DNA of 27,861 bases. Source: Bacillota bacterium. Lineage in GTDB: Bacteria > Bacillota > Clostridia > Christensenellales > UMGS416. Of this stretch, positions 16,693-23,555 are shown piece after piece. Each line of letters starts with the position of its first letter. Position 1 is the stretch's first letter. Both the position numbers and the translations under genes were made by a program. The notes beneath the pieces are model-generated. The model did no database searches. It was not told the DNA's origin and saw only the letters and a list, made by a program, of their open reading frames with translations. The DNA is taken from NCBI GenBank assembly GCA_023422005.1, contig JAEZSC010000003.1, forward strand, positions 1-27,861, written 5' to 3'.

Positions 16693-16706
16693 TCCGAATG
16701 TTCGGA
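16693..16706. promoter_or_regulatory. Possible PurBox-like operator in front of purR
   Basis: The palindrome TCCGAATGTTCGGA sits between the purR -10 box and its ribosome site. On the minus strand it reads GAATCCGAACATT, which fits the Bacillus PurBox consensus AWWWCCGAACWWT at all but one position; the opposite strand gives a second, poorer match. In B. subtilis the paired boxes are about 16-17 bases apart, whereas here the two halves overlap, so the match is suggestive only. Confidence 0.45.
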
Positions 16707-16717
16707 TTCTCTTTCTC

Positions 16718-16723
16718 ATTATA
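16718..16723 (-). promoter_or_regulatory. -10 box of the purR operon promoter
   Basis: A perfect TATAAT on the minus strand 40 bases upstream of the purR ATG. No good -35 box is found at 17 bases (TGGTAA at 16746-16741 is poor), which would fit a regulated promoter. Confidence 0.55.
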
Positions 16724-16819
16724 ATTCGTTCCACAAGGGATTACCAGTCCTTTTCTGCTGGAGCTGTCGCGCTAGACACGCATTTGTATAATCATCCACT
16801 ACATTGGGGCCGAAGGTTT

Positions 16820-16844
16820 CCAAAGGGCGATCGGAGACCTTTGG
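16820..16844. other. Inverted repeat in the purR-murC intergenic region
   Basis: CCAAAGG (16820-16826) and CCTTTGG (16838-16844) form a seven-base-pair stem with an 11-base loop. There is no T-run on either side. It lies in the 287-base gap between the divergent purR and murC genes, upstream of both promoters. Apart from this, the promoters and the palindrome near purR, I see nothing in that gap. Confidence 0.4.
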
Positions 16845-16900
16845 TCCTCGCAGGCAATGCGCTTGCGAAATCCTTGTTGAATCCGTCTTAACCTTTTTGA

Positions 16901-16930
16901 TTGATAGCTTACCAAAACTTGGAGTATAAT
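16901..16930 (+). promoter_or_regulatory. SigA-type promoter for murC
   Basis: -35 TTGATA (16901-16906) and perfect -10 TATAAT (16925-16930) with an 18-base spacer, 35 bases before the murC ATG. A GATGGC/GCCATC inverted repeat (16938-16956) lies in the short leader just before the ribosome site. Confidence 0.75.
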
Positions 16931-16965
16931 AAGAAGGATGGCTATGCATCGCCATCGGAGGTAGT

Positions 16966-18339
16966 ATGCAGAAACTGATTATCAACGAGAAGAAGGTTCA
17001 TTTCATCGGTATAGGCGGCATTTCCATGAGCGGCCTGGCCCGCATCCTGCGCACGCTGGGCATCGCCGTTTCCGGCTCGGACCGGACCAATTCCGAAGCG
17101 CTCAACCGCCTGCGCCTGCTGGGTGTGGACGTGTTCATCGGCCACAAGGCCGGCCAGCACGGCGATGCCTCGCTGGTCGTCTATACGCCGGCCATCGCCG
17201 AGGACAACCCCGAGCTTTCCGCCGCGCGCCAGGCCAACATCCCCACGATCCGCCGCGACGAGTTGCTGGGGCGCATCATCCGCCAGTATAAAACATCCAT
17301 CGGCATCGCCGGCATGCACGGCAAGAGCACGTGCACATCCATGACGGCCACGGTGCTGCTGGAATGCCACAAGGACCCGACGATCCACATCGGCGCAGTG
17401 CTGCCCTCCATCGGCGGATCGGTGCGCGTGGGTGGCAATGAGTTCTTCGTCACCGAGGCTGACGAGTACAAGGAAAGCTTTCTAAAGTTCCCACCGACCG
17501 TCGCGGTGCTGCTGAACATCGACGAGGACCATCTGGACTATTACCGGGATATCAACCATATCATAGAGGCTTTCACAAAGTACGTGGCGCTGCTGCCCGC
17601 CGGCGGCGCGTGCATCGCCAACGGTGACGACCCGCTGGCCGTGCAGGTGATGAAGGGCGCCCCGTGCCCCGGCCACACCTTCGGCTTGGGCGAGGATTGT
17701 GAGTGGCGCGCCGTGGACATCGTGGCCGACCCACAGGGCTGCCACCGCTTCACCGTGCTGCATAACGGCGAGCGCAGCGGAGAGGTGGCGCTGAGCGTAC
17801 CCGGCCGCCACCACGTGTACAACGCGCTGGCCGCCATCGCCGCCAGCGTCCTGTGCGGTGTGGACCCTGAACAGGCTGCCCAGGCGCTGGCTCATTATGT
17901 GGGCGCCGAGCGGCGATTCATGCTGGTAGGCGCCGCCGATGGCTGCGAAGTTTACCACGATTACGCCCACCACCCCGCCGAAATCCGCGCGACGCTGGAA
18001 GCGGCGGCGCTGCGGCCCCACAACCGGCTTTGGTGCGTGTTCCAGCCCCACACCTACACGCGCACCAAGGCGCTGTTCCAGCAGTTCGCCTCGTGCTTCG
18101 CCAAGGCCGACCAGATTGTGCTGACCGACATCTACGCCGCCCGCGAGCCCGACCCCGGCGACATCCACTCCACACAGCTGTGCGACGCCATCAACGCCAA
18201 GATGGGCCCCGGCCGATGCCGCTACGCCCCGACGCTGGCCGACGCCGCCGCGCTGGTGAAGGCCGGGCGCCAGCCCGGCGACCTGATACTGACCGTGGGC
18301 GCCGGCGACATCGAAGGCGTCAACAAAATGCTGTTGTGA
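16966..18339 (+). CDS. murC: UDP-N-acetylmuramate--L-alanine ligase
   Basis: Cytoplasmic Mur ligase that adds the first L-Ala to UDP-MurNAc, using ATP, in peptidoglycan synthesis. The N-terminal UDP-binding domain begins VHFIGIGGISMSGLARIL. The ATP loop is GIAGMHGKSTCTSM (GMHGKST at 116-122; most MurC proteins have GTHGKTT). Other family segments are FVTEADEYKESFL, NIDEDHLDYY, HHVYNALAAIA and the DYAHHPAEIRATLEA stretch with FQPHTYTR. At 457 residues it is full length. ATG 16966 follows GGAGGT at slightly short spacing. It is divergent from purR and is the last core gene before the accessory island. No convincing terminator is seen directly after it. Confidence 0.98.
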   Translation: MQKLIINEKKVHFIGIGGISMSGLARILRTLGIAVSGSDRTNSEALNRLRLLGVDVFIGHKAGQHGDASLVVYTPAIAEDNPELSAARQANIPTIRRDELLGRIIRQYKTSIGIAGMHGKSTCTSMTATVLLECHKDPTIHIGAVLPSIGGSVRVGGNEFFVTEADEYKESFLKFPPTVAVLLNIDEDHLDYYRDINHIIEAFTKYVALLPAGGACIANGDDPLAVQVMKGAPCPGHTFGLGEDCEWRAVDIVADPQGCHRFTVLHNGERSGEVALSVPGRHHVYNALAAIAASVLCGVDPEQAAQALAHYVGAERRFMLVGAADGCEVYHDYAHHPAEIRATLEAAALRPHNRLWCVFQPHTYTRTKALFQQFASCFAKADQIVLTDIYAAREPDPGDIHSTQLCDAINAKMGPGRCRYAPTLADAAALVKAGRQPGDLILTVGAGDIEGVNKMLL

Positions 18340-18366
18340 TAGCCTCCGCTTAGCCATATGCGAAAC

Positions 18367-18449
18367 CGCCATAGAGGTGTGCTGTCACAAGGAGTTGCAA
18401 CACACCCTTCTTTTTGCTATGCTCAAAAGAGATAAGCGGAATTTGTCGA
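18367..18449 (+). repeat. Island repeat R1, copy 1
   Basis: An 80-base imperfect repeat that recurs at 19109-19197. Shared blocks include GGTGTGCT.TCACA, GTTGCA.CA.ACC, CTTTTTG, TATGCTC.AAAGAGATAAG and GGAAT.TGTCG. GGTGTG and CACACC can pair in this copy. It is directly followed by repeat R2 and lies between murC and the first island gene. Confidence 0.8.
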
Positions 18450-18487
18450 GTAACTCTAAACTGAGGATTACTTGTATTAGGCGGTGA
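18444..18487 (+). repeat. Island repeat R2, copy 1
   Basis: A roughly 40-base degenerate repeat following R1 without a gap. The common core is TCGRNTAAYTTNAACTGMGG followed by ATTACTT. Other copies are at 19037-19074 and 19750-19787. It ends just before the ribosome site of the first kinase-like gene. Confidence 0.6.
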
Positions 18488-18494
18488 TTGGCAC

Positions 18495-19004
18495 ATGAGA
18501 AAACTGATATTTATTTGTGGTGCAAGTGGAATAGGTAAATCGACAATATGCACTAAGTTATATAGAAAAATGAACAATTCCGCTTTTGTTGACAGTGATC
18601 ATTGCAGGATGATTCATCCATTTGAGTTTTCTGATGAACTAAAGGATATTGTTGAGGACAATATGGCTACCATGCTAGTCAATTATCTTAAATGCTCAAG
18701 CATAGAGAAAACTATATTTTTATACGGGTTTCACGGCCCAAGAAAACAGATATTTGATAATATAATGACAAAGCTAGTTGATACGGGTATACCTTATTCA
18801 TTTATGCCGATTATTTTAGAATGCGAACTGGAGGAAAACATTAGAAGAGCACGGAATGATGGCAGAGATGAAACCCGAATAAAATTCGGTATAAAAAATT
18901 CAAGAGATATTTATAATCAATATGATTATCCTCGTCTTGACATAACACACCTTACTGTTGACGAGGCCGTTGAAAAATTAATCAACATGATTAACCACAC
19001 TTAA
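18495..19004 (+). CDS. P-loop nucleoside/polynucleotide kinase-like protein (island paralogue 1)
   Basis: A 169-residue soluble protein with a Walker A loop in RKLIFICGASGIGKSTICTKL (GASGIGKS at 9-16). It has an acidic D33-S-D35 in the place where small-molecule kinases of the AAA_33/AAA_17 type carry a catalytic Asp (SAFVDSDHCRMIHPFEF). The basic stretch ENIRRARNDGRDETR could be the lid. The substrate is unknown. It aligns along its length with the genes at 19216 and 23695 (shared D-x-D, M/V-x-P-F, then a long helix, then I-F-x-x-x). The ATG follows GGCGGTGATTGGCAC, a modest ribosome site. Base composition is much richer in A+T than the neighbouring core genes. That it phosphorylates something is inference from the fold. 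Confidence 0.75.
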   Translation: MRKLIFICGASGIGKSTICTKLYRKMNNSAFVDSDHCRMIHPFEFSDELKDIVEDNMATMLVNYLKCSSIEKTIFLYGFHGPRKQIFDNIMTKLVDTGIPYSFMPIILECELEENIRRARNDGRDETRIKFGIKNSRDIYNQYDYPRLDITHLTVDEAVEKLINMINHT

Positions 19005-19036
19005 TAGGCATGACATGAAGCTGACAAATTTCAATT

Positions 19037-19074
19037 TATCGGTCAATTTAGAACTGCGGTTACTTTATGTTTAG
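19037..19074 (+). repeat. Island repeat R2, copy 2
   Basis: ATCGGTCAATTTAGAACTGC followed by GGTTACTT. It matches copy 1 at 18444 and copy 3 at 19750. It lies after the first kinase-like gene and about 35 bases before R1 copy 2. Confidence 0.6.
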
Positions 19075-19108
19075 ACTGATAGGAAGCATTCCATGCTACA
19101 TATCAGAA

Positions 19109-19197
19109 AACGCCAGCTGGGTGTGCTATCACAGGGAACTGTTGCAGCATACCTTTCTTTTTGGTATGCTCGAAAGAGATAAGTGGAATATGTCGGT
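19109..19197 (+). repeat. Island repeat R1, copy 2
   Basis: Second copy of the 80-base element at 18367. It contains AGCATACC and GGTATGCT as a perfect inverted repeat around TTTCTTTTT. GGTGTGCT can also pair with the same AGCATACC arm through one G-U pair, so two alternative hairpins share one arm. It ends 18 bases before the second kinase-like gene, whose ribosome site follows at once. Confidence 0.8.
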
Positions 19198-19215
19198 ACG
19201 CTTGTGGAGGTCAAG

Positions 19216-19710
19216 ATGCCTGATGATTTGAGGCAAAAGCTAATCATCATAACCGGTTCTCCCTGTGTTGGTAAAACTGCTGTGGCAGAAAGCCTTTTTG
19301 TGTCATACGAAAACAGCGCGTATTTCGATGGTGACTGGGCATGGTGCGTCAATCCGTTTTCGATTGCTGACCCGCGATTGCGGGATGGCGACAAAACCAT
19401 GTCTTTTGCGCTGTCTACATACTTAAACTCGAATTTCGATTATGTTATCTTTTCCTCCGTGGTGGTAATAGGTGAAGCAATTCGAGAGGCAATATTGAAA
19501 GATATTACCGCGAAGGATTACAAGACCATTGCGTTCACATTGAAGTGCTCCGAAGAAACACTGGTTGAACGCCATAAAAAACGCGGTGACACTAACGAAG
19601 TATTGTTTCAATGGTTAAGAATGAAGCCCCATCCTGGAGATTATGTTGTCAACACTGACCACAAAACAATTGCGCAAGTTGTTGATGAATTGAAATGCAT
19701 AATAAATTAA
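19216..19710 (+). CDS. P-loop nucleoside/polynucleotide kinase-like protein (island paralogue 2)
   Basis: A 164-residue soluble protein. Walker A is KLIIITGSPCVGKTAVAESL (GSPCVGKT at 14-21), then D38-G-D40 in SAYFDGDWAWCVNPFSI, and a lid-like basic stretch LVERHKKRGDTNE. It is a paralogue of the genes at 18495 and 23695; the D-G-D-W signature is shared with the latter. The start is ATG 19216 after GGAGGTCAAG; the frame runs back to 19183 without a ribosome site and into repeat R1. The substrate is unknown; small-molecule, nucleotide or RNA-end kinase are all possible. Confidence 0.75.
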   Translation: MPDDLRQKLIIITGSPCVGKTAVAESLFVSYENSAYFDGDWAWCVNPFSIADPRLRDGDKTMSFALSTYLNSNFDYVIFSSVVVIGEAIREAILKDITAKDYKTIAFTLKCSEETLVERHKKRGDTNEVLFQWLRMKPHPGDYVVNTDHKTIAQVVDELKCIIN

Positions 19711-19749
19711 CCGTCCAAAAAGAACCTGTCTAGCAAGTTAAGTTGAGTT

Positions 19750-19787
19750 TTCGGATAGTTTGAACTGCAGATTATTATGCGGGGTGA
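19750..19787 (+). repeat. Island repeat R2, copy 3
   Basis: TTCGGATAGTTTGAACTGCA then GATTATTATGCGGGGTGA. It matches copies 1 and 2. Its 3' end includes the ribosome site of the gene at 19794, so the repeat abuts the start codon. Confidence 0.6.
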
Positions 19788-19793
19788 AATAGA

Positions 19794-20606
19794 TTGAAAG
19801 TAAATATTGCGAAACATAATTGTACGATACAATGGGATGGCGTCTATTATTTCGCTCTTTCTGATTATCCGAATATTTCTAAGTGGGAGCTGAAAAAAAT
19901 TGTTTACTTATCCGAATATGAGAAATCGCATGGAAGAGAAATCCAAATTACTTGCGAAGATGATAGCATCCTGCAAATCGTAAATCAGACACTGGCTAAC
20001 CCCAAAACAGTATCACACGAGTCTGTCCCACCAAAAATAACAGAATGCACTTATTGCAAACAGAGAGGTTGCCTTACAAAATACGTCTGCCATACTGCGA
20101 CGATTGAAAATGCAAAATCAATCTTGACTTGTGGGAAAATACTATCTGCTGTCAAAGCATTTCACATGACTGGCGATGAGCTTACAAAAAATGATAGAAA
20201 CGCAGCAGGCGATACGGCAGACTATTTTGATTATGTAATGTTTGCTTGGGGTAATTGCCAAGCAGGTGATAGACTTGTTATGGAGCGGACATTGAAACGA
20301 GATCCAAATGAAGTTGACTTGAATGAGGGCTTTACGCCAGGTGTAAGATTCTATTTCACTTATGAGAAAATCATCACTCATCCAAATTACACTTTTGACG
20401 GATATCATTGTGCCAAGATTAAAGATGAAATCGTTTTGTCAGATTATCTTCATGCTTGTATTATTCCCGAAAAACATAGAGCAGAATTTGTAAGCATTAT
20501 ACCATTTGATATCGTTGATAGAGTGTTTTATTTGGAAAGCGAAGGATTAAACTTGCTGGATTGGTCTGAAAAGATATATAACTTTGTTTCAGGTACAAAC
20601 GAGTAG
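19794..20606 (+). CDS. Unknown protein, possible ADP-ribosyltransferase-fold (DarT-like pattern)
   Basis: A 270-residue soluble protein from a TTG start behind GGGGTGAAATAGA. Residues 1-70 look like a small separate domain. A Cys pair region follows (CTYCKQRGC, 85-93). The core then shows YVCHTATIENAKSILTCGKI, in which H100, N106 and G114 fit the opening motif of ADP-ribosyltransferases of the DarT type (H-x-T-x-x-N-x-x-x-I-L-x-x-G). Next is YFDYVMFAWG with a Tyr at 147, and KDEIVLSDYLHACIIP with E212 placed as the usual C-terminal Glu. I see no certain family match and the assignment is only pattern-based. It could equally be an uncharacterised family of other function. It is in the AT-rich part of the island between kinase-like genes and directly follows repeat R2. 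Confidence 0.6.
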   Translation: MKVNIAKHNCTIQWDGVYYFALSDYPNISKWELKKIVYLSEYEKSHGREIQITCEDDSILQIVNQTLANPKTVSHESVPPKITECTYCKQRGCLTKYVCHTATIENAKSILTCGKILSAVKAFHMTGDELTKNDRNAAGDTADYFDYVMFAWGNCQAGDRLVMERTLKRDPNEVDLNEGFTPGVRFYFTYEKIITHPNYTFDGYHCAKIKDEIVLSDYLHACIIPEKHRAEFVSIIPFDIVDRVFYLESEGLNLLDWSEKIYNFVSGTNE

Positions 20607-20626
20607 TATCAATGCGAGGAGAAAGA

Positions 20627-21088
20627 ATGGTTACATTGCATTTAATGATTGGGCTGCCTTGCAGCGGAAAAACAACATACGCAAAAGAGTTGTCTGTCAG
20701 GGAAAAGGCTCTTTTGCTTACCCCGGACGTTTGGCAGTTGAAGTTATTCGGGCAAGACTTTCCCGGTCCATACCACGACAAACGGCACAGCGATATCGAA
20801 AGCATCATGTGGGATGTTGCAAAAAGCGTTCTTTCATTGGGGACAAGCGTCATTCTTGACTTTGGGTGTTGGTCTCGGGTTGAGCGGGACGACTTCAGGA
20901 GCAGAGCGCACGCACTGGGTGTGGGCTTCAAGCTGCACTATATGGACGTTCCGTATTCTGAGCTGTATCGGCGTTTGGAAGAGCGGAATCTGAATCTGCC
21001 GGAAGGCGCGTTCCATATACCCAAATCGGAAATGGACGGTTTTATCGCCGTTTTCGAGCCGCCGGTTTCCGACGAGCTTATGGAATGA
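20627..21088 (+). CDS. AAA_33-type P-loop kinase-like protein
   Basis: A 153-residue protein with Walker A LHLMIGLPCSGKTTYAKEL (GLPCSGKT at 9-16), then LLLTPDVWQLKLFG, then SVILDFGCWSRVERDDFR. It ends with the lid-like YSELYRRLEERN. This order is typical of the AAA_33/zeta-toxin-like small kinases and differs from the three D-x-D paralogues of this island. Substrates in this class range from antibiotics and nucleosides to RNA ends, so none is proposed. ATG 20627 is preceded by GCGAGGAGAAAGA; an ATG at 20612 overlaps the ribosome site. It starts 20 bases after the ART-like gene, so the two are probably co-transcribed. Confidence 0.82.
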   Translation: MVTLHLMIGLPCSGKTTYAKELSVREKALLLTPDVWQLKLFGQDFPGPYHDKRHSDIESIMWDVAKSVLSLGTSVILDFGCWSRVERDDFRSRAHALGVGFKLHYMDVPYSELYRRLEERNLNLPEGAFHIPKSEMDGFIAVFEPPVSDELME

Positions 21089-21128
21089 ACATCGGTTATG
21101 TTGATTTTTTGATAGGACGTGGTACGGT

Positions 21129-21653
21129 ATGAATACCAAAAAACAAGAAGAATTGATCCAATCATATTTGGCCCAAATCGGAGATGATACCAAACCTTTA
21201 TATCAAGATCTCATCCAGTTTTTGTATGAGCTCGGCTATCATCCAAAGAAGGAAGGATCCAGCATATCCTTCAAACACGACCTTCATAACAAGCAAATGG
21301 CGAAAATGGGTGCAAAGATAAGTAAGAAAACGGGTTCTTCCCCGTTCTTCTCATTGAGATTCTCCGCTTGCCGTGGGTATTCGCAAAGGATCACCGACAT
21401 TGTCAGCGCCTATATGAACAAGTATCCTGCCCGTGCTGCCCGGTGCACAAGCGATGGCTGCAACTATTGCTCGGGTGCATCCGATACACATGTCTACACA
21501 CATACATTTCCGAACGGCGAGTTTAAATCTCACTGTGGCGCATATGCGGTTGAAATACCGGACATTACAGTTGATGATATGGCAGAGATTAAGAGACTCA
21601 TCCAGGAAGAACACGAATACTTACTGAAGCATGAGGCCGGCATCGCGATCTAA
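21129..21653 (+). CDS. Unknown 174-residue protein with Cys cluster
   Basis: A soluble protein I do not recognise. It starts with a helical, charged region (KKQEELIQSYLAQIGDD, then LIQFLYELGYHPKKEGSSISF). It then has a Cys/His-rich part: FSACRGYSQR, then ARCTSDGCNYCSGASDTHVY and HTFPNGEFKSHCGAY. CTSDGCNYCSG, together with the later His and Cys, could bind a metal. The C-terminus is helical (MAEIKRLIQEEHEYLLKHEA). The start ATG has only a weak upstream AGGACG. It lies 40 bases after the AAA_33-type gene in the same direction. No role can be assigned. Confidence 0.65.
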   Translation: MNTKKQEELIQSYLAQIGDDTKPLYQDLIQFLYELGYHPKKEGSSISFKHDLHNKQMAKMGAKISKKTGSSPFFSLRFSACRGYSQRITDIVSAYMNKYPARAARCTSDGCNYCSGASDTHVYTHTFPNGEFKSHCGAYAVEIPDITVDDMAEIKRLIQEEHEYLLKHEAGIAI

Positions 21654-21770
21654 AAGCATTGCTGGGAACAGAAGAAAATCCGGTGAGTCGGGTTACAGAC
21701 GAAGAAGGATTAGCGGAGCATGATGTAAAAGCAATACACGGTGGACAAATGGCCATAGGAGGTAAAAACG

Positions 21771-22661
21771 ATGCAGAAGCTAATCCCCCATTTATGGTAT
21801 GACAAGGATGCTGTTGAAGCGGCTCAATGGTATGTCGGACTTTTTGAGGATTCGAAAATCATCCACATCAGCACACTGTCGGATACGCCGTCCGGCGATG
21901 TGGAAACCGTTGATTTTCAACTTGCGGGAATGAGATTTTCCGCAATCAGCGCCGGTCCCTATTTTGCACTGAACCCATCCCTATCTTTGATGGTTGCTTG
22001 CAGCAATCCGGAAGAAGTAGACAGACTGTATGAGGACCTTTCCGCCGGCGGAAGTGAGCTCATGCCTTTGGGGGAATACCCCTTTAGCAAGCGCTACGCC
22101 TGGATACAGGATAAATATGGTCTCAACTGGCAGCTCATGCTGGCGGAAGATGGGAAAGCACATCAGAGGATAAGGCCAACCATGTTGTTCGCGGGAGATG
22201 TATGCGGCAAGGCTGAGGAAGCAATGGATTATTATCTTTCCGTTTTCAAAGATTCCAGCAAGGGCTTTGTAAGTCATTATCATGCCGGTGAGTCCAAGGA
22301 TAGGAGGGCCAAAGTGAATTACGGTGAGCTGAACATCATGGGGAATCAGCTTATCGCCATGGATCACGGCTTTGGCGGCGATTCTACATTTAACGAAGCC
22401 TTTTCCTTTATGATCCTATGTGCAGACCAGGCGGAGATCGATTACTACTGGGAGAAGCTATCCTTTGTTCCCGAGGCTGAGCAGTGCGGTTGGGTCAAGG
22501 ATCAATTCGGTTTATCCTGGCAGATTGTGCCTGAGAAGATGAACGAGATGCTGGCCAAGGGAACGAAGGAAGAAGTCAAACGCGTCACAGAGGCATTTCT
22601 GCAAATGAAGAAGCTGGATATCGCTGCCCTTGAGAGAGCACGCATACATGCAGTTGACTGA
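21771..22661 (+). CDS. PhnB-like VOC protein, two tandem domains
   Basis: A 296-residue protein made of two PhnB/3-demethylubiquinone-methyltransferase-like glyoxalase-fold (VOC) domains. The first starts KLIPHLWYDKDAVEAAQWYV and ends YGLNWQLMLAED. The second starts RIRPTMLFAGDVCGKAEEAMDYY and ends FGLSWQIVPEKM. Both have the characteristic W-x-x-D-x-F/Y-G-L-x-W-Q closing motif (AWIQDKYGLNWQ, GWVKDQFGLSWQ). Members are widespread and mostly of unknown function; some confer drug resistance or carry out small-molecule chemistry. ATG 21771 has a strong TAGGAGGTAAAAACG ribosome site. The gene has intermediate base composition and overlaps the start of the RCC1-like gene. Confidence 0.92.
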   Translation: MQKLIPHLWYDKDAVEAAQWYVGLFEDSKIIHISTLSDTPSGDVETVDFQLAGMRFSAISAGPYFALNPSLSLMVACSNPEEVDRLYEDLSAGGSELMPLGEYPFSKRYAWIQDKYGLNWQLMLAEDGKAHQRIRPTMLFAGDVCGKAEEAMDYYLSVFKDSSKGFVSHYHAGESKDRRAKVNYGELNIMGNQLIAMDHGFGGDSTFNEAFSFMILCADQAEIDYYWEKLSFVPEAEQCGWVKDQFGLSWQIVPEKMNEMLAKGTKEEVKRVTEAFLQMKKLDIAALERARIHAVD

Positions 22662-23493
22662 TACGAGGCGTGACACGCAATATGCACTCGCCGCAGGAGG
22701 CCACTTCAACGTTGGGCTGAAAGCCGACGGTACGGTCGTTGCGGCCGGAAGCAATCTATGCGGCCAATGCGATGTCTCCGATTGGCGCGACATCGTCGCT
22801 GTCGCCGCGGGAGGCCACCACGCTGTCGGGTTGAGAGCAGACGGCACGGTGGTCACGGCTGGAAATAACCACTTCAGGCAACGAAACGCCTCCGATTGGC
22901 ACGACATCGTCTCCGTCGCAGCGGGCTGGAACCACACCGTCGGGTTAAGAGCAGACGGCATGGTCGTCGCGGTCGGGAGCAACGGCACCGGCCAATGCGG
23001 CACGGCCGGTTGGAGCAGCATCGTCGCCATCACCGCGGGCAAGGGGCACACTGTCGGGTTGAAGGAGGATGGCTCGGTCGTCGCGCTTGGGAGCAACAGC
23101 CACGGCCAATGTGATGTTTCCAGCTGGAGCGGCATCGTCGCTGTCGCCGCCGGCGGATACCACACGGTCGGGCTAAAGGCCGACGGCACGGCCGTCGCGG
23201 CTGGGCGCAACGACGACGGACAATGCGACGTGTCCCGTTGGAACGGCACCGCCGCCATCGCCGCGGGAGCCTACCACACCGTCGGGTTGAAGGCCGACGG
23301 TACGGTCGTCGCGGTCGGGAACCATGGAAGCGGCCGGTGCAACGTATCAGGCTGGAGCGGCACCGTCGCCATCGCCGGTGGCTGGAGCGGAACCGCCGGG
23401 CTAAAATCGGATGGTACGGTCGTCGCGATCGGAAGCAACGCCGACTGCAAGTGCGATGTCGTGGGCTGGAACCTGTTGGAAGCACCCCTGTGA
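22648..23493 (+). CDS. Protein consisting of seven RCC1-like repeats
   Basis: A 281-residue protein in which residues 13-278 are seven consecutive 38-residue units of the pattern AVAAGGxHTVGLKADGTVVA followed by xGxNxxGQCDVSxWxxIV. Together they would form a seven-bladed propeller-like fold of the RCC1/BNR class. The units are shorter than the 50-60 residues of eukaryotic RCC1. No signal peptide, anchor or extra domain is seen, so a cytoplasmic binding protein is likely. The start is uncertain: ATG 22648 lies inside the end of the VOC gene and has only a GAGAGAG ribosome site. The gene is much richer in G+C than the neighbouring genes at 18495-21653, which suggests a different origin. Binding partner unknown. 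Confidence 0.82.
   Translation: MQLTDTRRDTQYALAAGGHFNVGLKADGTVVAAGSNLCGQCDVSDWRDIVAVAAGGHHAVGLRADGTVVTAGNNHFRQRNASDWHDIVSVAAGWNHTVGLRADGMVVAVGSNGTGQCGTAGWSSIVAITAGKGHTVGLKEDGSVVALGSNSHGQCDVSSWSGIVAVAAGGYHTVGLKADGTAVAAGRNDDGQCDVSRWNGTAAIAAGAYHTVGLKADGTVVAVGNHGSGRCNVSGWSGTVAIAGGWSGTAGLKSDGTVVAIGSNADCKCDVVGWNLLEAPL
22684..23481 (+). repeat. Seven tandem 114-base repeats coding the RCC1-like units
   Basis: Seven in-frame units of 114 bases each, diverged but recognisable at DNA level (for example GGGTTGAAGGCCGACGGTAC and close variants recur). The array accounts for almost the whole gene. Repeat number could vary between strains through slippage or recombination. Confidence 0.85.
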
Positions 23494-23555
23494 GCCATCC
23501 TGCCCTTATGCTATCCACCGACAAACGGACTTTTTACATTTAGCGAGGTGCTATT

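Noticed and set aside
16719..16985. 88-codon minus-strand frame in the purR-murC gap
   Set aside because: It covers both promoters and the murC start, has no ribosome site and shows no recognisable domain.
18370..18430. R1 hairpin with CTTCTTTTTG considered as the murC terminator
   Set aside because: The T-run lies between the hairpin arms rather than after a stable stem in copy 1, and the element recurs upstream of another gene.
18376..18450. R1 repeat considered as an integron attC site
   Set aside because: No GTTRRRY/RYYYAAC core sites in attC order, and no integron integrase in the window.
21635..21800. Open stretch of about 55 codons between the Cys-cluster gene and the VOC gene (reads LLGTEENPVSRVTDEEGLAE)
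   Set aside because: It looked like a gene remnant, but it has no start or ribosome site, overlaps both neighbours and is short enough to be chance.
22945..23258. Several open frames on both strands inside the RCC1-like gene
   Set aside because: They arise from the 114-base repeat being free of stops in several frames; only the plus-strand frame gives the RCC1 pattern.
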